Origin: Dreissena polymorpha
Lineage: Eukaryota; Mollusca; Bivalvia; Myida; Dreissenidae
Direction of reading: 5' to 3'
NCBI RefSeq assembly: GCF_020536995.1
Contig: NW_026273359.1
Coordinates: forward strand, 65,001 to 129,000
Length of the DNA stretch: 64,000 nucleotides
In this document: piece by piece, positions 1 to 13,040 of the stretch
Layout: each line of letters opens with the position of its first letter
Position numbering within the stretch: the stretch's first letter is position 1
Notes under the pieces: model-generated
What the model was told of the DNA's origin: nothing
Seen by the model: the letters and a program-made list of their open reading frames with translations, nothing else
Database searches by the model: none
Position numbers and translations under genes: made by a program

Positions 1-1174
1 TGGGCATGCACATAAACAGGTCAAAACTTATATCTTTTGCGCACATTGTGTTTCTTTACAGGGGTTACCTCAACGCTGTCATTTGTTATTTGTCTTTTTA
101 TTCAAACGATATTATTGCATTTTTAAATTTGCCACATTAAGAATGCCCCAAGTTAATTGCCTGGTTAAACACCTTTCTATATTACTTAGGGGATTATTAA
201 AACGGGGATCAAACTCGGAACCCTCGACCATAAGAGGTACACCATATGAGTCGCGTTCTTGGAAAATAGGGTTTAATACATGTGCGGTAATAGTTATTAT
301 CATCATCATCATTCTTAAACAATTTTTATTTTCAAGGGCAGTATTTTACTTATTTTAACTTAACGAATACAATTTTCAATATATTCTCATCTTAATTCGC
401 ATATTTACTATTTAGTGACCGAAATCTTGCGCCTGGATCACAGAGTTACGTCGTGTATCTAGTAATGTCTGATTCGTGATATATTCAACTTCAAATTAAT
501 GAATGATTTCCGCTGGCAAGACTTTGTTGCATGTAGTTTGTAATCGTATAATTGTGAAACATCAGTTATTTGTTAAGGCAATTACAGATAATACATCGTG
601 AAATAAATATAACATCATTTATTTTTAATGGCAATAATAAATAAAAATAATAACATAAGTATAATGTAAATTCCTCAGGATCTTTAACGGAATCGTTTAT
701 TTTCAGTAAAAGGAGTTTTAAAATTTACAGTCAAAAGCAGCTTTAAATATCCTAGAAATAAACTCTTAACAACGATTTAATCAGCTATGGTTACAATTTG
801 TAAATTGCTATACACCGTGTGTTTAGCGTTATATATGGCCTTCATTTCATTATATTGCGTTTATACCGGATATAGCTCCTTCCTCAATACGATGAGAAAT
901 ATTGTAACTTGGGAACAATGAGTACCTCATGTGAGAAACTGTTCGCAGTTCAAGCTTTTTTTCCGTTCATGCGCGGATTAGTCAGTTTTATAGCCGGAAG
1001 TGCGCGAACACTGATGCGAATGTTATACAAAGATATATCATCATTATCATCATCATCATCATCATCACCACCACCACCACCCATAAGCACGATCACCACC
1101 ACCATCATCATCATTATCATCATAATCATCATAATCATTATCATCAAAATCATCATCATCATCACCATAATCAT

Positions 1175-1206
<32 letters not shown>

Positions 1207-1320
1207 TTATCATCAGCATCAGCAACATAAGTATCAGCATCAGGATCGGGATCATCATCTCTATTATCATCATCATCATCATCATCATCGTAAGCAGCAG
1301 CAGCAGCAGCATCATCATAA

Positions 1321-1351
<31 letters not shown>

Positions 1352-2566
1352 TAGTTGCAATAATACAACTCCAAGCTATTGACCCTCCGGGTCGCTGGGA
1401 GTTGCAACTGCTTACGGCCTTTTCCATAGAAAGTCGCCTAGAATCCAGGCGGCAGTTTCATCGGTAATATGAGCCACATAAACTATTTTCTGTCATAAAT
1501 AAACACAAATAGATCATAAATATATGCATAATGTTCAAAGTAAACAACTTACATGATTTGGTGTGCTCACAAAAGGATGATTTTAATACAAGTTTCAAAC
1601 GTGTCAACCGTTAATGCAAATGTCTACTTTTTGACATATGGAAAACACCGAGGTATTCCGAATTTGAAAAATAGTTTCGTGTTATGAGCCTAAAGACAAA
1701 TTAAAGGAACTTAAAGCGCGCGGTGTTTTTACGCCAACATGTACCAATAAACCTATGCTTTTATTCGAACATACAACTTATGTATTTTTGTTTATAATTC
1801 TTTTTATTATTATTTAATATTTAAAAAAATGAACGATTTTTTACCTTTTAATTAATACTAACTTAACGTGAGTATATGAAAAGCGGCCAGAAAAGAGACT
1901 TTTGAACAAACAAAAAGTAAAGACGCCCCGTAAGGCTTATTATAATATAACGACAACAACAACAACAGAACAGCAACATTTATAAGCCGTAAATCATACA
2001 ATTGCCTTTAAGCCATAGTCAAATTTCAAAATAACACACGTGTAATGCATGTATGGTAAGAATTGTGAAAGTTAGGAATTGATAGAAGTTTATAAAATAA
2101 AATCACTGATAACATAAGTTGTTTGACTTTAAATGGATAACAAAGAATTCACTTGGTAACATAAGTATTAGTACATGTATCATCACTTTTACATTGATAT
2201 TGATTGTATGTCGATCTGAAAAAGAACAAGATGTAAGATTTATATTTTAAATTGGAACAGTATGGCCACGTTATCGACACATAATTAAATAAATTAATCA
2301 ACGAATAAATACACATTTCTCTGTATCCAACGAATTATTGCTCTGTACCCAATGAATGCATCTATAACTTTATATTAAATTCGATAAATGAAGAGACTTC
2401 GATAATCACATAGGTTCATGTATTCAAATGTACCAAATCAACCGGGGACCCTCGTCGCTCTGGATTCCGTACTATCTAGATCAGACCAACACGTTTCGTC
2501 AATCTATGTACAGAAAGCTCGACGAGTTGGTCACATTGAGTGGGTAATACTTGTCCAAGTACTTAC
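1..2566. other. No gene recognised: AT-rich flank with simple repeats
   Basis: No coding region can be supported here. The stretch is AT-rich and carries a large ATC/CAT trinucleotide array (listed separately) and a fragment near 245-290 that resembles one end of the short palindromic repeat family described at 19,478. Downstream of the last RecQ piece (below 2,567 on the minus strand) I looked for the missing helicase motif VI and did not find it. Confidence 0.6.
1037..1355. repeat. ATC/CAT trinucleotide microsatellite
   Basis: About 320 bases of interrupted ATC repeats, with blocks of CAGCAG and CACCAC inside. Open frames on both strands are poly-Ser/Ile/His or poly-Asp/Met artefacts of the repeat and are not genes. 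Confidence 0.95.
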
Positions 2567-4101
2567 CCCCAACCCAAATGCTACAGTCGCCACCACGATC
2601 TTAACACTTCCATCCCCGGAAAACTCGTTGAGGATTCGTACCTTGGAAAAGTCTGTGGTCGAAGCATGGAACATCTCTACCACACGATGTTCCACAGATC
2701 TGTCCCCATCAACATACGCCTGATCACCTAATTTGCTTACAAGCCACGACCAGATGTTGTACACCGATTTGTACGACCTACACATACAGTGGTTTTCATA
2801 AATGTTCATTATTCGTGTATTGTAAAGCGTTTTTGATGATGATAATAAACACTAAATATAAAGAATTAATATTTATTTGTACATGCACTATATGCAATAT
2901 ATTGGGGTATTTTTACCTGCAAAATATAATCGTTTTATCAAGCTTGGTTGACGCCGACTTTATCCAATCCAACAACCAGGAAAGCTCCTCCTCATACTCC
3001 TCCGACGCCGACTCTTTACAAACTAATCCGATGTTAGGCTTGATACGAGAAATCTTTAAGGGACATAACGCATTGCTTCGCGAACAATTTCGATGCAATA
3101 CTCTTTCAGCAATTTCACGTTTTACGCAATAACGCGCACCGCTGAACATATCATTAAACACAATACGAACCAAAGCACCCTAATGACGTTGACTACTGTA
3201 GAATCTCCATAAAGAACATTACATGCATTTTGTACTCACCTATCAGGTATAATGCATATGGACAAGGTGTTTTCTCTGAGGAAGAGATACTTCCGAATAT
3301 CGTCCTCATCTGCTTATGTAGCTGTTGCCCTCACAGCCAGCATTGGAACAGACACCAGACTCATAACTTCGCCAATGAGACGGAACTCTGGTCGAAAATC
3401 ACCGCCCCTTCAACGTAATTGAATAAAACACATACTAGCGCAATATAATATACACGCGAATGTATTTTACAGGTTGGGTATGTATTCAATAAACATATTT
3501 ATTTCTTAAATCACGCACACGAACGAGATACAAGTGCTCACTTTGATTATAGCAAAGTTTTTAATGGTTTCAGATTGGAAGTGTGCGGCAACGCTAATGA
3601 ACAATATTAAACTTTTAGTAAAATAAATATTCCTTAAGTTGCGTTGAGAATATAACTTCAGAATATAAGCACTTAATGTTTTTTTCTGATTGGCAAGCTT
3701 AATGGAACTATTTACAAGCATATTAGCATCATATATTGCTAAAATATTACCACTCTGATATGCAATGGGCCTCTTCGACAGCAAAAAAATATTCCTCAGA
3801 AAGAAATACTTGTCTCCACTCCTTTATTCTTAACGCCTCCGGAGTAATAAAAATCAAAGTTGGGTTAACGGATAATACATCTGAAATATAAACAGAACAA
3901 AGCTCTTTGTATGTACATAAAATAAAATATATTATCATAATGTACAAGATGCGTTAAACTACCTTTACCGTTTATTTTACTGGTACTTATGTCCGGATAC
4001 AAACACGAATATATCCCACAAACTCTCAATCTTCTTTCCAGATATCTCATGAGGCTAATCAATGGAGAGACGACAACGGCAACGTGGTGAAAACCGGATT
4101 T
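2567..4101 (-). pseudogene. RecQ-family DNA helicase fragment, five exon-like pieces
   Basis: RecQ helicases unwind DNA in an ATP-dependent way, 3' to 5', in the nucleus. Five minus-strand pieces read in order: 3,969-4,101 (VAVVVSPLISLM, helicase motif Ia area), 3,751-3,880 (NPTLIFITPEAL and EEAHCISEW, the DEAH-type motif II with VEEAH), 3,240-3,407 (DFRPEFRLIGEV and ADEDDIRKYL), 2,917-3,038 (PNIGLVCKESAS, EEELSWLLDW), 2,567-2,777 (YVDGDRSVEHRVVEMFHAS, VVATVAFGLG, motif V). The first three join in phase with good GT-AG sites. Damage: a TAA inside the third piece after AVRATAT, and no AG in the right phase before the fourth piece (ATCAAG where an in-phase AG plus one base is needed). Walker A (motif I) upstream and motif VI (QEVGRAGRDG-type) downstream were not found. 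I infer a broken, truncated copy. A real gene with missed exons is less likely because of the in-frame stop. Confidence 0.75.
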
Positions 4102-4189
4102 CTGAGGTATAATTTATGCAAACTTAATCAATTTGTGTATGTACGCTCGCGTAAATTCACAAAATCAACTTGGTACTGGCGCTATTGAT

Positions 4190-4562
<373 letters not shown>

Positions 4563-4687
4563 TTGACTTGATATTACGTTGTGGCGACAAAAGAAAGCGT
4601 ACGAGAATCTTTCAAGTAAGTAAATACATGTAATGACATCATAAAGTTCGTCATCCTCAAGCCTTGTCCATGGTCCTCCTGAAACAT

Positions 4688-4730
4688 CTGTTTATCGAAC
4701 GTATACGTCCTACATTCTGATATAGTAATC
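4688..4730 (-). repeat. Isolated inverted copy of the 50-bp minisatellite unit
   Basis: On the minus strand these 43 bases match, base for base by eye, a stretch of the tandem array at 8,490-9,090 (for example 8,877-8,919), starting GATTACTATATCAG and ending TTCGATAAACAG. Confidence 0.85.
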
Positions 4731-7700
4731 ATGCATTAAGCCCTGTTTACACATAGCGAGACTAAAGTGCATAGATCATCAGGACATACATGCGACTTCA
4801 ATAATATTATATCTGTAATACTTTAAAGTTGTTCAAATATCAACATAAGCAGTTGAATTTTTTATCAAAAAAGTAGTATTGGAAAATGCAAAGTTTACGT
4901 AATACAATCTGTTTTTGTTTCCTAAACGTTAATATATGTAACATTTCCAGTTATGTGATACATTTTTAATATTTGTGTTCTATCATTTGCATTCTTGGAA
5001 ATATTTTAAACGCAGGCAATCTCGTTTTGTCTCTCTGATGTTGTGTTTCGTTAAGGCCAGTCGTTGTTTCATATATTATTAGCACGAGAAACCAAGTCAA
5101 AAAGCGAAACTGCAAAGCGAAATTCCGATGCGCAATCACGAAATAAATATCGCAATTTGGCATCGTAATTCCGTGAACTCGCTTCGTGTTTTGAGTGCAT
5201 TCCTTTATCTGTTTTAAGAGTGACAATTCGGAAAAAAAAGCTGCGGTATCACCAATAATACGTATATTTTTCTTGTGATTATTTTCAACTGATCATGGAA
5301 GCAAAACATATTTTATGAAACAATACATGGTGATTAAGCTCCATACAAACGCTTTGGTGAGTAGAGCAACATCCAGTACAAGTTTAATTTGTTCATGCTA
5401 GTTAGCACAATGAGTGACAAAATATCTTCGTGTTTTATGTTGAGAATTTTTATATAGACTTACACTGACCCTATCATGGGGATATTTGCTTCATCATGCT
5501 GTACGCGGTCTTTAAAAATGTCTAGTTATGCATATTTTAAATGTTGAAAATGGCAGCCGTTTAGGTAAAACGTGAATTTAAGTTAGAAAAATACCTTCAG
5601 AGTTATATTATAGTTTGTCGCTATTGGAATTCTGAGATATTCGAATCAATGTATGCAGCGATATTTGCATATAAATTTTTATGACTTTTTCAAAGGGCGT
5701 AACCGGAAAAGATCACACATATATTTTAGTATTATGCAGTGTCAAATTTAGTTAATTTCATTATTTTTGGCTATTGTTTTTTACTACTTAACGCGTAATG
5801 TGTTGTCTTACAATCAATATAAACTTTAAAATAGTTTAGAATAAAGAGTATATTACGAAAGCTTCTTTGGGATCTTAAATTAGTCCGACTCGTGTCCGAA
5901 ATTCTACAAATCGGCTGATAAATTCAAGTACACAAAGAAACCAACCGTGTATTTTATCCCATTTTTAAACCGACATTGACGGTATAACACCTCATGGAAT
6001 AAACTAGCCCACCTTGTTGAAGATACATGTCGCGTGCACGGGCTACATTTTATTCTACCACTGAATGATTTTTTATAACAAATCTCGAGAGTCGAGAACA
6101 CTTTAGCTTTAAAATTATACGACCTTCAACCTTTAGATCTAGTCAAGGGACATAATTTTTCGCCATCCGTATAATGAATCAGCTGATAATAATGACATAC
6201 TTATTGCGTCATTTTCCAAATATATGTGATCACATCTTTTTGTGTACACGAAACTAGAATGCGATATCTGGGAATAAAACATTGAAGGCGCGCATGTTTT
6301 CTTGTAAATTTATTCTGGAAGTAATTATGAAAAAGTGCATATTATATGGACTACTTACCTCGGATGGAACCGGTGAGACAAAGGATTAAGAGCTACATGT
6401 AGATCTAGCTTATTCTTGTTAAATTGATTTTCAGAATGTTCGTGCCTATTTGGATGTGAAATTGTGTGTGTAGAACATATTGATGGGTGTGTATTTTGGT
6501 TCAGTAGTCTATTCGAATTGTTTTTCGTTTGGATGAAGTAAACGTAAGGGTATTTTCTTTTATTATTAAACTTTGTCTTTGTTATTTTATCAAAGAAAGT
6601 CTATTCAGTAAGAATAACCCGTTTGCAACAAGTGTTTCAAAGTTGAATATAATTATGACGGATTATCTTGTGTTGGGTCACAAACTACAGGATGTGAAGG
6701 CAAGAGCTAGACGCCATCAAAATCTGCAGCGTCCATGAAAGAATAAGGCGCGTATAGTTTTTTTGATAATTTATGTTTAGAACGACTCTGTGTCATAGTG
6801 TGTAAATCAACATTTACATGTATGTTGACATCGACATCATTTTGTCAGGAGCAATCGCCGCCGTATTGGATTTTAATCATTTTCTTTCGAAAATTAAATA
6901 AGTTATATTAAAGTAAAATCTTATTTTTGCGGTCGTAATGTGTTACAATTTGCATGCTGCGTAAAATTGAATCAAGGTAAATGGTGACATTTTTTCTCGT
7001 TTTACAGTTTTTGTGTGAACTTGTTTAAGACTATTTTGCGTACCAGAACAAATACATTCAATATCATTACGCATGGTTACATTCGTTAGATTTTAAGCGC
7101 TTTAAAGAATGAATTAAAAATTGTGTTAAGGTTATTAGATCTTTTTATGTTAAATGTCACGTTGAAAAAAATCAAATGGGATAAATATAATACTAGGTTA
7201 GCGTTGAATGCAGAGAAGTTTATGTTGCTCAGCTTGATCACCGGCGCTCCCGGCGTTCTAAGCCTCGCAACATAAACTTCTCTGTATTCAACGCTTACAT
7301 AGTATTCTCTATCTCTCCACTTCCTAATCACCATCATCATCAGCAGCAACAGATGTTGTGTTATGAACATGTGTGTGTCTAAATCGATATTTAATTCATC
7401 ATCGACAACAACATCATCTACACTATCCTGATACTAATGTCGTCGTAATCATGAGCTCCATCATCATCATCATAGCTATCATTACAAATGTTTATCATCA
7501 ACATCAGTTATCATCATCAGTCTCCCTAATAACTATAGTTTTAATGTCCGTCATTTTCATCTCTAGCCTATACAACAATTACAACGACAAATATTTGTTT
7601 GGTGAAATCAAGCGCCAAACACGAGTTTACAAACATCGTGCTCTTTAAGTTATTTCGATTAGTGAGTTTGCATTACATTTTTTTCCGGTACCAAAATGTT

Positions 7701-8167
7701 ATGTCGCTGATGAACTTAACGTGCTGAGATTAAAGAAATAATGAGCCTTTTAATTCACAAAGCATCATTAAATTTAATTATGCAAAGTCACGTGTTTTAA
7801 TGCCGCGTATAGATTGGATACAAGTGATAGGGAGTTTGAGGAGTTGTATGACGTTGTTGAATGAAATACACTGTAGAACCATGCACGACACCATTTTTAA
7901 TATAAATATACACACACGTCCTTAACTTTAAATTCACATCTGAACATCTTATTAAATTGAATAATGTAATGCATCCATGCCAAAGATTAAAGATTGAACA
8001 TATACACATATACACGCAATTTTAATGGTTAACAAAACGATTTATGGGTGCTCCATATCACGGCACAATATCAGTTGCTATGTATAAAATTTTCGAGGTA
8101 ATCATGGTTTAGGAACGATACTGAAAATACTCCCTACAAAAAGAGAATATGTGCTTATTTTCTAATG
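4731..8167. other. No gene recognised between the RecQ fragment and the C1GALT1-like gene
   Basis: Read on both strands without finding a conserved domain or a phase-consistent exon series. It holds a hairpin near 7,200-7,296 and scattered CAT repeats at about 7,330-7,520. Open frames here are under about 95 codons and look random. Confidence 0.6.
7200..7296. repeat. Perfectly spaced inverted repeat (hairpin), 29-bp arms
   Basis: The left arm AGCGTTGAATGCAGAGAAGT (continuing to 7,228) pairs with 7,267-7,296 with one mismatch, around a 38-base loop. A related right-arm sequence occurs at about 28,515-28,545 (CTAAGCCTCGCCATATAAAC), so this is probably a dispersed repeat or MITE remnant rather than a unique RNA hairpin. 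Confidence 0.7.
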
Positions 8168-8359
8168 CTACACGTTTGTCATGGTGGGAACTCCGTTCGG
8201 TAATTTCTTGACTTTGTTGTACGAGTAGAAGTTGGCGTAGGAGGCCGCCATGTTGCGCCCGTACACGTGCGTCTTGTAGAGCAGGTGGTCAAACACGAGC
8301 ATGTCACGAGTCTCCATCCTGTGCCACGTGACACTGAGTTGACTGCAGCACTCGGAACC
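8168..8359 (-). CDS. C1GALT1: C1GALT1-like exon 6: C terminus
   Basis: Acceptor CATTTCAG|GGTTCC opens GSECCSQLSVTWHRMETRDM, matching the family Cys-Cys-Ser-Asp-x-x-Val-Ser-Phe-His block, then YNKVKKLPNGVPTMTNV and a stop at 8,168-8,170. Confidence 0.85.
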   Translation of the reverse strand, partial: GSECCSQLSVTWHRMETRDMLVFDHLLYKTHVYGRNMAASYANFYSYNKVKKLPNGVPTMTNV

Positions 8360-8489
8360 CTGAAATGCACATTCCAAAACTTTGAAGTTTGTATGTAATA
8401 GGGCAAAGGAGGAGCAACGGACATCGTATATTCAGTACACTATTTTAATTCAACGCAGCGTCGCTGTGATTATATTTCCATAGTTCTTA

Positions 8490-9090
8490 TAGAATGTGGG
8501 CCGTAGACGTACGATAAACAGAAAGACAGATTACTATATCAGAATGTGGGATGTATACGAACGATGAACAGAAAGACAGATTATTATATAGAATGTGGGA
8601 CGTATACGTTCGATAAACAGAAAGACATATTACTATATCAGAATTTGGGACGTATATGTTCGATAAACAGAAAGACAGATTACTATATCAGGATGTGGGA
8701 CGTAGACGTTCGATAAACAGAAAGACAGATTACTATAACAGGATGTGGGACGTAGACGTTCGATAAACAAAACGACACATTACTATATCAGGATGTGGGA
8801 TATATACGTTCGATAAACAGAAAGACATATTATTATATAGAATGTGGGACGTATACGTTCGATAAACAGAAAGACAGATTACTATATCAGAATGTAGGAC
8901 GTATACGTTCGATAAACAGAAAGACAGATTACTATATCAGGTGTAGGACGTAGACGTTCGATTAACAGAAAGACATATTACTATAACAGGATGTGGGACG
9001 TAGAAGTTCGAAAAACAGAAAGACAGAGTACTATATCAGGATGTGGGACGTATACGCTCGATGAACAGAAAGACAGATTACTATATCAGA
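8490..9090 (+). repeat. 50-bp minisatellite, about 12 copies
   Basis: Tandem units of about 50 bp (AGAATGTGGGACGTATACGT, then TCGATAAACAGAAAGACAGA, then TTACTATATC), diverged by a few bases each. The array sits in the last intron of the C1GALT1-like gene. Confidence 0.95.
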
Positions 9091-9778
9091 CTTGGCACGA
9101 AGACAATAATGGTTTATTCAGTTTTAAGCCTTGCCTCTTATTCTCAATAAATATTCACACCGGATGCCTCATTGGGACATAAACGGTGTTCGCCCATTTA
9201 AGATGCCCACATTCAGCCGAATTTCCCTTCACAAAAATTGCACATTTTTCCTCCACATAAAAAACGAACTTTGAAAGCAAAAAAGTGATTTTTTAAGTTT
9301 ATTTAAATTAATGAAAGCAATTATTTATTTGCACGTATCGCATTTTAAAATCCTGGAATGCATTTACTGAAACAAATAACATATTTTCATATTCGTCGAG
9401 GCCATGTTCGCTCAAAAAAGCGTTTTGCTTTTTGAAATTAGTTTTATATAAACCGTGGTTTTAAACTATACACTGCACGTGTCATCTTCTGACATAGTAT
9501 TTTAGTTTTACCTCAGATTTTTCGAATTCAATTCTTTTAGATAATTCATTGCCATAATTTTACAAATCATCTTTATGTTACAATTAACGTGATTAAAACA
9601 ATCAAGTGATATAAACAAAGGCCAACTTTTTTTAAACCTTACTTTCGCATCGATTGCCTAGACTTATTTAGGCACTCTCGAATCCGTATCCAGGGCAAAA
9701 CTGTACTTGAAATTCTGTATGTGATTTTTTTCAAGTAAATCATAAAAAACACACCGGTAAACCCAACGGTTTTCTTAC

Positions 9779-9971
9779 CCCTTTTGGTTTATTCCTAGAA
9801 TAATAATAAATCCACTGCGGAGGCGGTCCAAGAATGTAGTCGTTTATATTATCCGGCTGCAAAACATTCCCGTTCGAATCTGTCGAGCGAGCTATGTATG
9901 TTGACACCGGCTTTCATTGCGCATCTGCCGACCTCTAAATCCTCGAAGCTTCTTTTTTCCTGGCAAGCGCC
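9779..9971 (-). CDS. C1GALT1: C1GALT1-like exon 5 with 2-bp frameshift
   Basis: The exon starts GACQEKRSFEDLEVGRC in phase 0 and ends in another frame as DYILGPPPQWIYYYSRNKPK at donor GGG|GTAAGA. The exon is 193 bases; 195 would be needed for the phase 0 acceptor of exon 6. The switch lies near GCCGGTGTC, where one GT of a GTGT is probably missing. Confidence 0.8.
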
Positions 9972-10901
9972 CTGAAAGGTAAGACACGGGTAAATCAAGT
10001 CTCACCGATTCCCATTTTATTCGAAACCGGTAAATTTAATACTTACCGGCCCACTTGTCTTAGAAACTAGATTATAGAGTCTCATTAGTTCCATTAGCTA
10101 AGACCAGAAATAATCCACTCAGACGCATAGCGCTCCATGCCCTCGTTCGATTAAACATTTAACATCAATCGCATGTTAAATATCTTTAACATCTAACAAT
10201 GGTATCCAAATTAGTGCCACACATGGGATAGGGTAAATATTACTGTCATAAACCCAGACACTAACGTTTCGTTAAACATTTTCACAACACACGTATGCTT
10301 TATGTTGTGTTAACACATTTTCTGAACGAAATCTTGTATTTGTATACTCTTGATTTGCACGTGTATGCAATATGTCGTCTACTACCTATCCGCCTAATGC
10401 GGACGCTTGTGACGTAATGTGGCTACCAAAAAAGAAATCTCAAATGGTTGGAACTCATCCACATCTATGTAACACCTGTCAATGTCTAAACTTCCCCAAG
10501 AAGATAAATCACTAGCTTAGTGAACATCAGGATACAAATAAGAATATAAGGGTTAAAATATATTAGTGTGGTTTAACCGTGATCCCTTAGAATTATGTTT
10601 TTACGCATATAATTAAACACAATGCACCGTGATATATTGAGTTTTAAATCAAGTTGTTTCTTTCTATAAAAGAACATGGCACATTGTATATTATTCTAAT
10701 GTGGCCACTTAATGTATGTATATGGCCTGGAATCCTTCGGGTTCACTTATTGCTAACCTGTATTCCTGGTATTTACTGAAATCTGGCCTGGATCTATAAC
10801 AGTACTGATATCTGACCTGTAATCAAGATTTCAAAAGCATTTTGTCTGATATCAAAGTATTTACTCGTATCTGTGAATCCTAGCATACAGTAATATCTTA
10901 C

Positions 10902-11008
10902 CTGGAATCCCTTTTCAACGAGGCGCTTAAGCCCGGATAGGCTGAACACATATCCTGCGCCGTCGCTCATGTAGGGCGAGTCGACGCAGGTGGGCTCCAG
11001 CTGGTAAC
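10902..11008 (-). CDS. C1GALT1: C1GALT1-like exon 4: YMSDGAGYV segment
   Basis: Acceptor TTACTAG|GTTAC and donor TTCCAG|GTAAGA bound YQLEPTCVDSPYMSDGAGYV and SGLKRLVEKGFQ. The family consensus here is Y-M-S-G-G-A-G-Y; the first Gly is Asp in this copy. Confidence 0.85.
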
Positions 11009-11909
11009 CTAGTAACGACAGAACAAAACACGATCACTCCAGAGCACGTCTTATAAAACTTCTTATGACAAATTTAAGTTACGATGCTAGTTTTACAAAG
11101 TATAGTTACTATGTTTCAACCTTTTCGACAAGAGAATAGCAGTCATACTCTTAAATTGGTTTTAAGCGTCCAAGTGCCTTTCATTTAAGTAACATATTGA
11201 TCATAAATGTATATTTGTTGTGAGATAAAAAGCAGTTGTTATTAAAATTAAAATATATTATTGTTGTAAATTCTGTGATTGTCCGAAAATCTTTGATTGC
11301 CGTAAATCTTTAATATTTGATAAGGCCCCAAGACCAGTTTTCTTATGTAAGGTACACTTTTAGATCAAACTTTCCTTGTGGTATCTATTGTTTTCTTAAT
11401 AAAGGAAATACAATTAAATGAAATTATTGGATTAACAATAAGATATTTGTTTTCAATCTAACATGTTTTATAAAACATATTTCAAGATGTGAATATGTGC
11501 TTGATTGCAACTTACTTCGAGAGTTATGCAAATATTGTCCATTTGTGACAATGCTGTTAAAATCATTGATTATATACGTTATGTTACACATGATTAATAT
11601 GTTTGGTAAAATATAAGAAAGAGAAAATCCACTTTAGACCCAATGGCAAAAAGTGGTCAGCCTTCGACTTCGTCCCAAAAATTTGGGTCTGCCTGGCTAG
11701 TCACTACTCTGTAAATGGCCCTCGGTTGGGTTTGTTATTTCTTAATTCATGTGTTGTTTCTCATTTTTATTTAATTTTTATACCATAAATTATTAAATAA
11801 GAAAACGTTTGAATCTGCGAATACCCCAATCAGAAGGATTTTACATATGATAGCTATGGTTACCGTTTACCATTATGGGAGGTTATTCCTGGAAGTAGTC
11901 TGCACTTAC

Positions 11910-12407
11910 CCAGATACGCAGGTCTTTCCGGATTTAGCCCTTTCAATATAAAGCGCATATTCTCCATGATGACATAGGTGTCATCATCAGCCTTCAAGAA
12001 CCAATCAAAATGCTCCATTTCCTGCAAGTTCAGCAGCTGTAAAATCTCGCGAGATTTCTCGGTCAGATTGTCGTATCCCTCCGGCGTATCGATAAACATA
12101 ATATACGTCCCCATAGAAACCGTTTTAAAAGTATTCCCGTTTGCCGTTTTATACTCCTTCCGTTCTTAACCGCCTAAATTGATTTCCACCTTCTGCATAG
12201 GTGTCGCTCCGTGCGGCAACGGCGCATGCGTAATTATGCTTTCCTCACCGGATGCGGAAGCGAAGAACACGTGCTTGTTGCATCGAGGTGCCCACGTTGC
12301 ATTAATGCCGGCCGCCTTGCTAAAGGTACCGGACTTTGTTGTAAAGATCCAACAGAACACTCGCACCTCATCGAATAACTTCCGGGCCACCGTGTCGTCG
12401 ACGTAAA
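11910..12407 (-). CDS. C1GALT1: C1GALT1-like exon 3: catalytic core with DXD motif and an in-frame TAA
   Basis: A 498-base exon from YVDDTVARKLFDEVRVFCWI to ERPAYLG. It contains NATWAPRCNK and the LKADDDTYVI motif. The frame is continuous except for a TAA at 12,166-12,168 between EINLGG and ERKEYK. Both sides of the stop are in the same frame and match the family, so a single base change or a sequence error would explain it. Confidence 0.85.
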
Positions 12408-12950
12408 CTATACACAACGGGCAAGTTAAATGATTAATTAAAGATACTTTTTGACAAAAAGTATGCACTTTTCATTTAACCTAACGTCTAAAATGTAAAC
12501 GTTTAATGAAGCATCGATTTCAGACTCACTATTGCTCAATCTACATATCGAAAAAGGAAAAACGATAGGATAAATTGAAAACCAGATCAATGTTGAACAC
12601 AGGTAAGTTTATTTTTCTCGGCACTAAAACCTGCGCTTCTCGCCGAGGCATGTATATGTTTTTCTGATACTTACTCAATATCTGCATTCAGCACTTACAG
12701 AATGGTCCGAAACCTTCTGAAGTTCGCTGTTGTATGGAGGATATGTCTGCCTAACGACGTATAGGTGATGGGTTTGATCACCGCTGTCGGAGCTGTCCTT
12801 AGATCTCCCCCAAAAGACACCAAGTATTGGTTATTTCAATAAAATGGGCTCGATAGCATCCTAATTAGCCTTGTGCTTTCGATGCAATCGAGCTACAATA
12901 ATGTTAAAACTAAACGAAAAGGTTGAAATTAAACAAGGGTTTATAGTAAC

Positions 12951-13040
12951 TATCGTCGTGAGTGAGAGGTATGTCGTCCACAGGAACATGTTTATGCTGG
13001 ATCCCGACATCAATGCCAATGGCCAATGACGGTGTTGGAA
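12951..13040 (-). CDS. C1GALT1: C1GALT1-like exon 2: stem region
   Basis: Acceptor TTTTGTAG|TTCC opens VPTPSLAIGIDVGIQHKHV and runs to HDD; the donor GATA|GTTACT is weak but keeps phase 1 to 1. This corresponds to the variable lumenal stem between membrane anchor and catalytic domain. Confidence 0.7.
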
